From contig JBBDJH010000001.1 in NCBI GenBank assembly GCA_040879985.1, positions 62,001 through 126,000 of the forward strand: DNA of 64,000 bases, in the 5' to 3' direction. The notes beneath the pieces are model-generated. The model was not told the DNA's origin, did not search any database, and saw only the letters and a list, made by a program, of their open reading frames with translations. The position numbers were made by a program, and so were the translations under genes. The stretch is from VRUE01 sp040879985 (GTDB lineage Bacteria > Actinomycetota > Thermoleophilia > Solirubrobacterales > 70-9). Below, in pieces: positions 61,942 through 64,000 of the stretch; the first letter of the stretch is position 1, and each line of letters begins with the position of its first letter.

Positions 61942-62382
61942 TCATACCCCCCTGACGATGTTGGTCCAGGCGCCGCGCACGACCTCGGCGCCATCCTGGT
62001 TGGTCGAGACGGTCTCGAAGACGTAGAACCCCTTGCCGTCCTTCTCGTAGATCTCAAGACACTCGGCGGCGGTCGTGATCTCGTCGCCCGAACAGGCCGG
62101 CTCGCCCCACTTGAACTCCTGCCCACCGTGGACCATCGCGGCGAAGTTCATCCCCACCTCGGGGTCGAACATCGCCGGGGCCAGCGCCGGCGAGCTGTAG
62201 ACGACGCAGAACATCGGCGGCGCCACCACGTCGCGGTAGCCGGCCGCCTTGGCGGCCTCGCGGTCGAAGTGGACCGGGTTCTCCAGCCCGATCACCCGCG
62301 CGTACTCGCCGATCTTCTCCTTGCCCACCTCATAGGTCGTGGCGGGCCACTGCTTGCCTACCGCTTCGGTCTTCAGCGTCAT
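61942..62382 (-). CDS. MaoC N-terminal (FAS1-like) dehydratase subunit (HadA/HadC-type)
   Basis: 146 aa hot-dog-fold protein of the FAS1-like dehydratase class: YARVIGLENPVHFD opens the fold, APPMFCVVYSS and MVHGGQEFKWGEPACSGDEIT follow. It lacks the full catalytic D-x4-H hydratase loop, as expected of the non-catalytic partner in HadAB/HadBC. Coupled with the catalytic subunit (1-nt gap) and 15 nt after lepA. Confidence 0.87.
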   Translation of the reverse strand: MTLKTEAVGKQWPATTYEVGKEKIGEYARVIGLENPVHFDREAAKAAGYRDVVAPPMFCVVYSSPALAPAMFDPEVGMNFAAMVHGGQEFKWGEPACSGDEITTAAECLEIYEKDGKGFYVFETVSTNQDGAEVVRGAWTNIVRGV

Positions 62383-62397
62383 CGCGCCGGACCCTAC

Positions 62398-64000
<1,603 letters not shown>

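Overview
This 64 kb window is a dense, GC-rich stretch of bacterial chromosome that looks like core genome rather than an island. The codon bias, frequent GTG and TTG starts, ATGA/GTGA stop-start overlaps, Ku with a stand-alone LigD-type polymerase, a split glycine decarboxylase and the gene order all point to a high-GC actinomycetote. A member of Thermoleophilia (Solirubrobacterales-like) is my best guess, by inference only. I see no rRNA, tRNA, CRISPR array, insertion sequence or prophage. No gene-free stretch exceeds 300 bases; the longest is 20612-20845, upstream of ftsZ.

Layout. 1-5538 (minus): cytidylate kinase (cut by the left edge), aroA, tyrA, DAHP synthase, a hisC-type aminotransferase and aroH, an aromatic amino acid block. 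5627-8842: an AbiEi/DUF559 protein, yjbQ, rluB and two tandem paralogues of unknown function. 8970-11313: scpB, scpA, trpS. 11426-14885: an efflux pump, then ku and a LigD-type polymerase. 14946-19392: the complete glycine cleavage set gcvT-gcvH and gcvPA-gcvPB. 19532-27262: half of a division/cell-wall cluster, murD-ftsW-murG-murC-murB-ftsQ, then ftsZ with its own promoter. 27374-35954: a SnoaL-like protein, uvrB, a small XRE regulator, a second efflux pump, a lytic transglycosylase, coaE, rpsA and a geranylgeranyl-reductase-like flavoprotein. 35888-42306: polA, a second AbiEi/DUF559 protein, a TfoX domain, malic enzyme and a TIGR01777 epimerase. 42436-52877: a lipoprotein, a probably PPi-dependent phosphofructokinase, a tiny membrane protein, and the whole tryptophan pathway (hisIE-trpE-trpG-trpD-trpC, an HtrA-type protease, trpF-trpB-trpA). 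52982-64000: a NACHT/ORC-like ATPase, then era-ybeY-phoH-yqeY, a vapBC pair, murI, a DUF2269 membrane protein, prmA, dnaJ, hrcA, two MaoC-type dehydratase subunits and lepA (cut by the right edge).

Working together: AroG, AroA, TyrA, AroH, the aminotransferase and TrpA-F make the shikimate-derived aromatic amino acids. GcvT/H/PA/PB degrade glycine. MurB/C/D/G, FtsW, FtsQ, FtsZ and MurI make and place septal wall. ScpA/B, UvrB, PolA, Ku and the LigD-type polymerase maintain DNA.

The most interesting signal is non-coding. At least four intergenic elements (19420-19525, 42308-42413, 42915-43020, 46942-47043) share one geometry: about 29-bp arms around a loop of exactly 48 nt. They lie 1-24 nt after a stop codon, in the same orientation relative to that gene. 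Arm sequences differ between copies but stay self-complementary through paired substitutions. Shorter relatives lie at 11333-11425, 14897-14937, 27751-27876 and 61472-61549. This looks like a family of structured 3'-UTR elements or palindromic repeats that I do not recognise. A second recurrent signal is a TANNNT box ending 6-8 nt before the start codon of at least 15 genes, suggesting widespread leaderless transcription. I used it to choose several starts.
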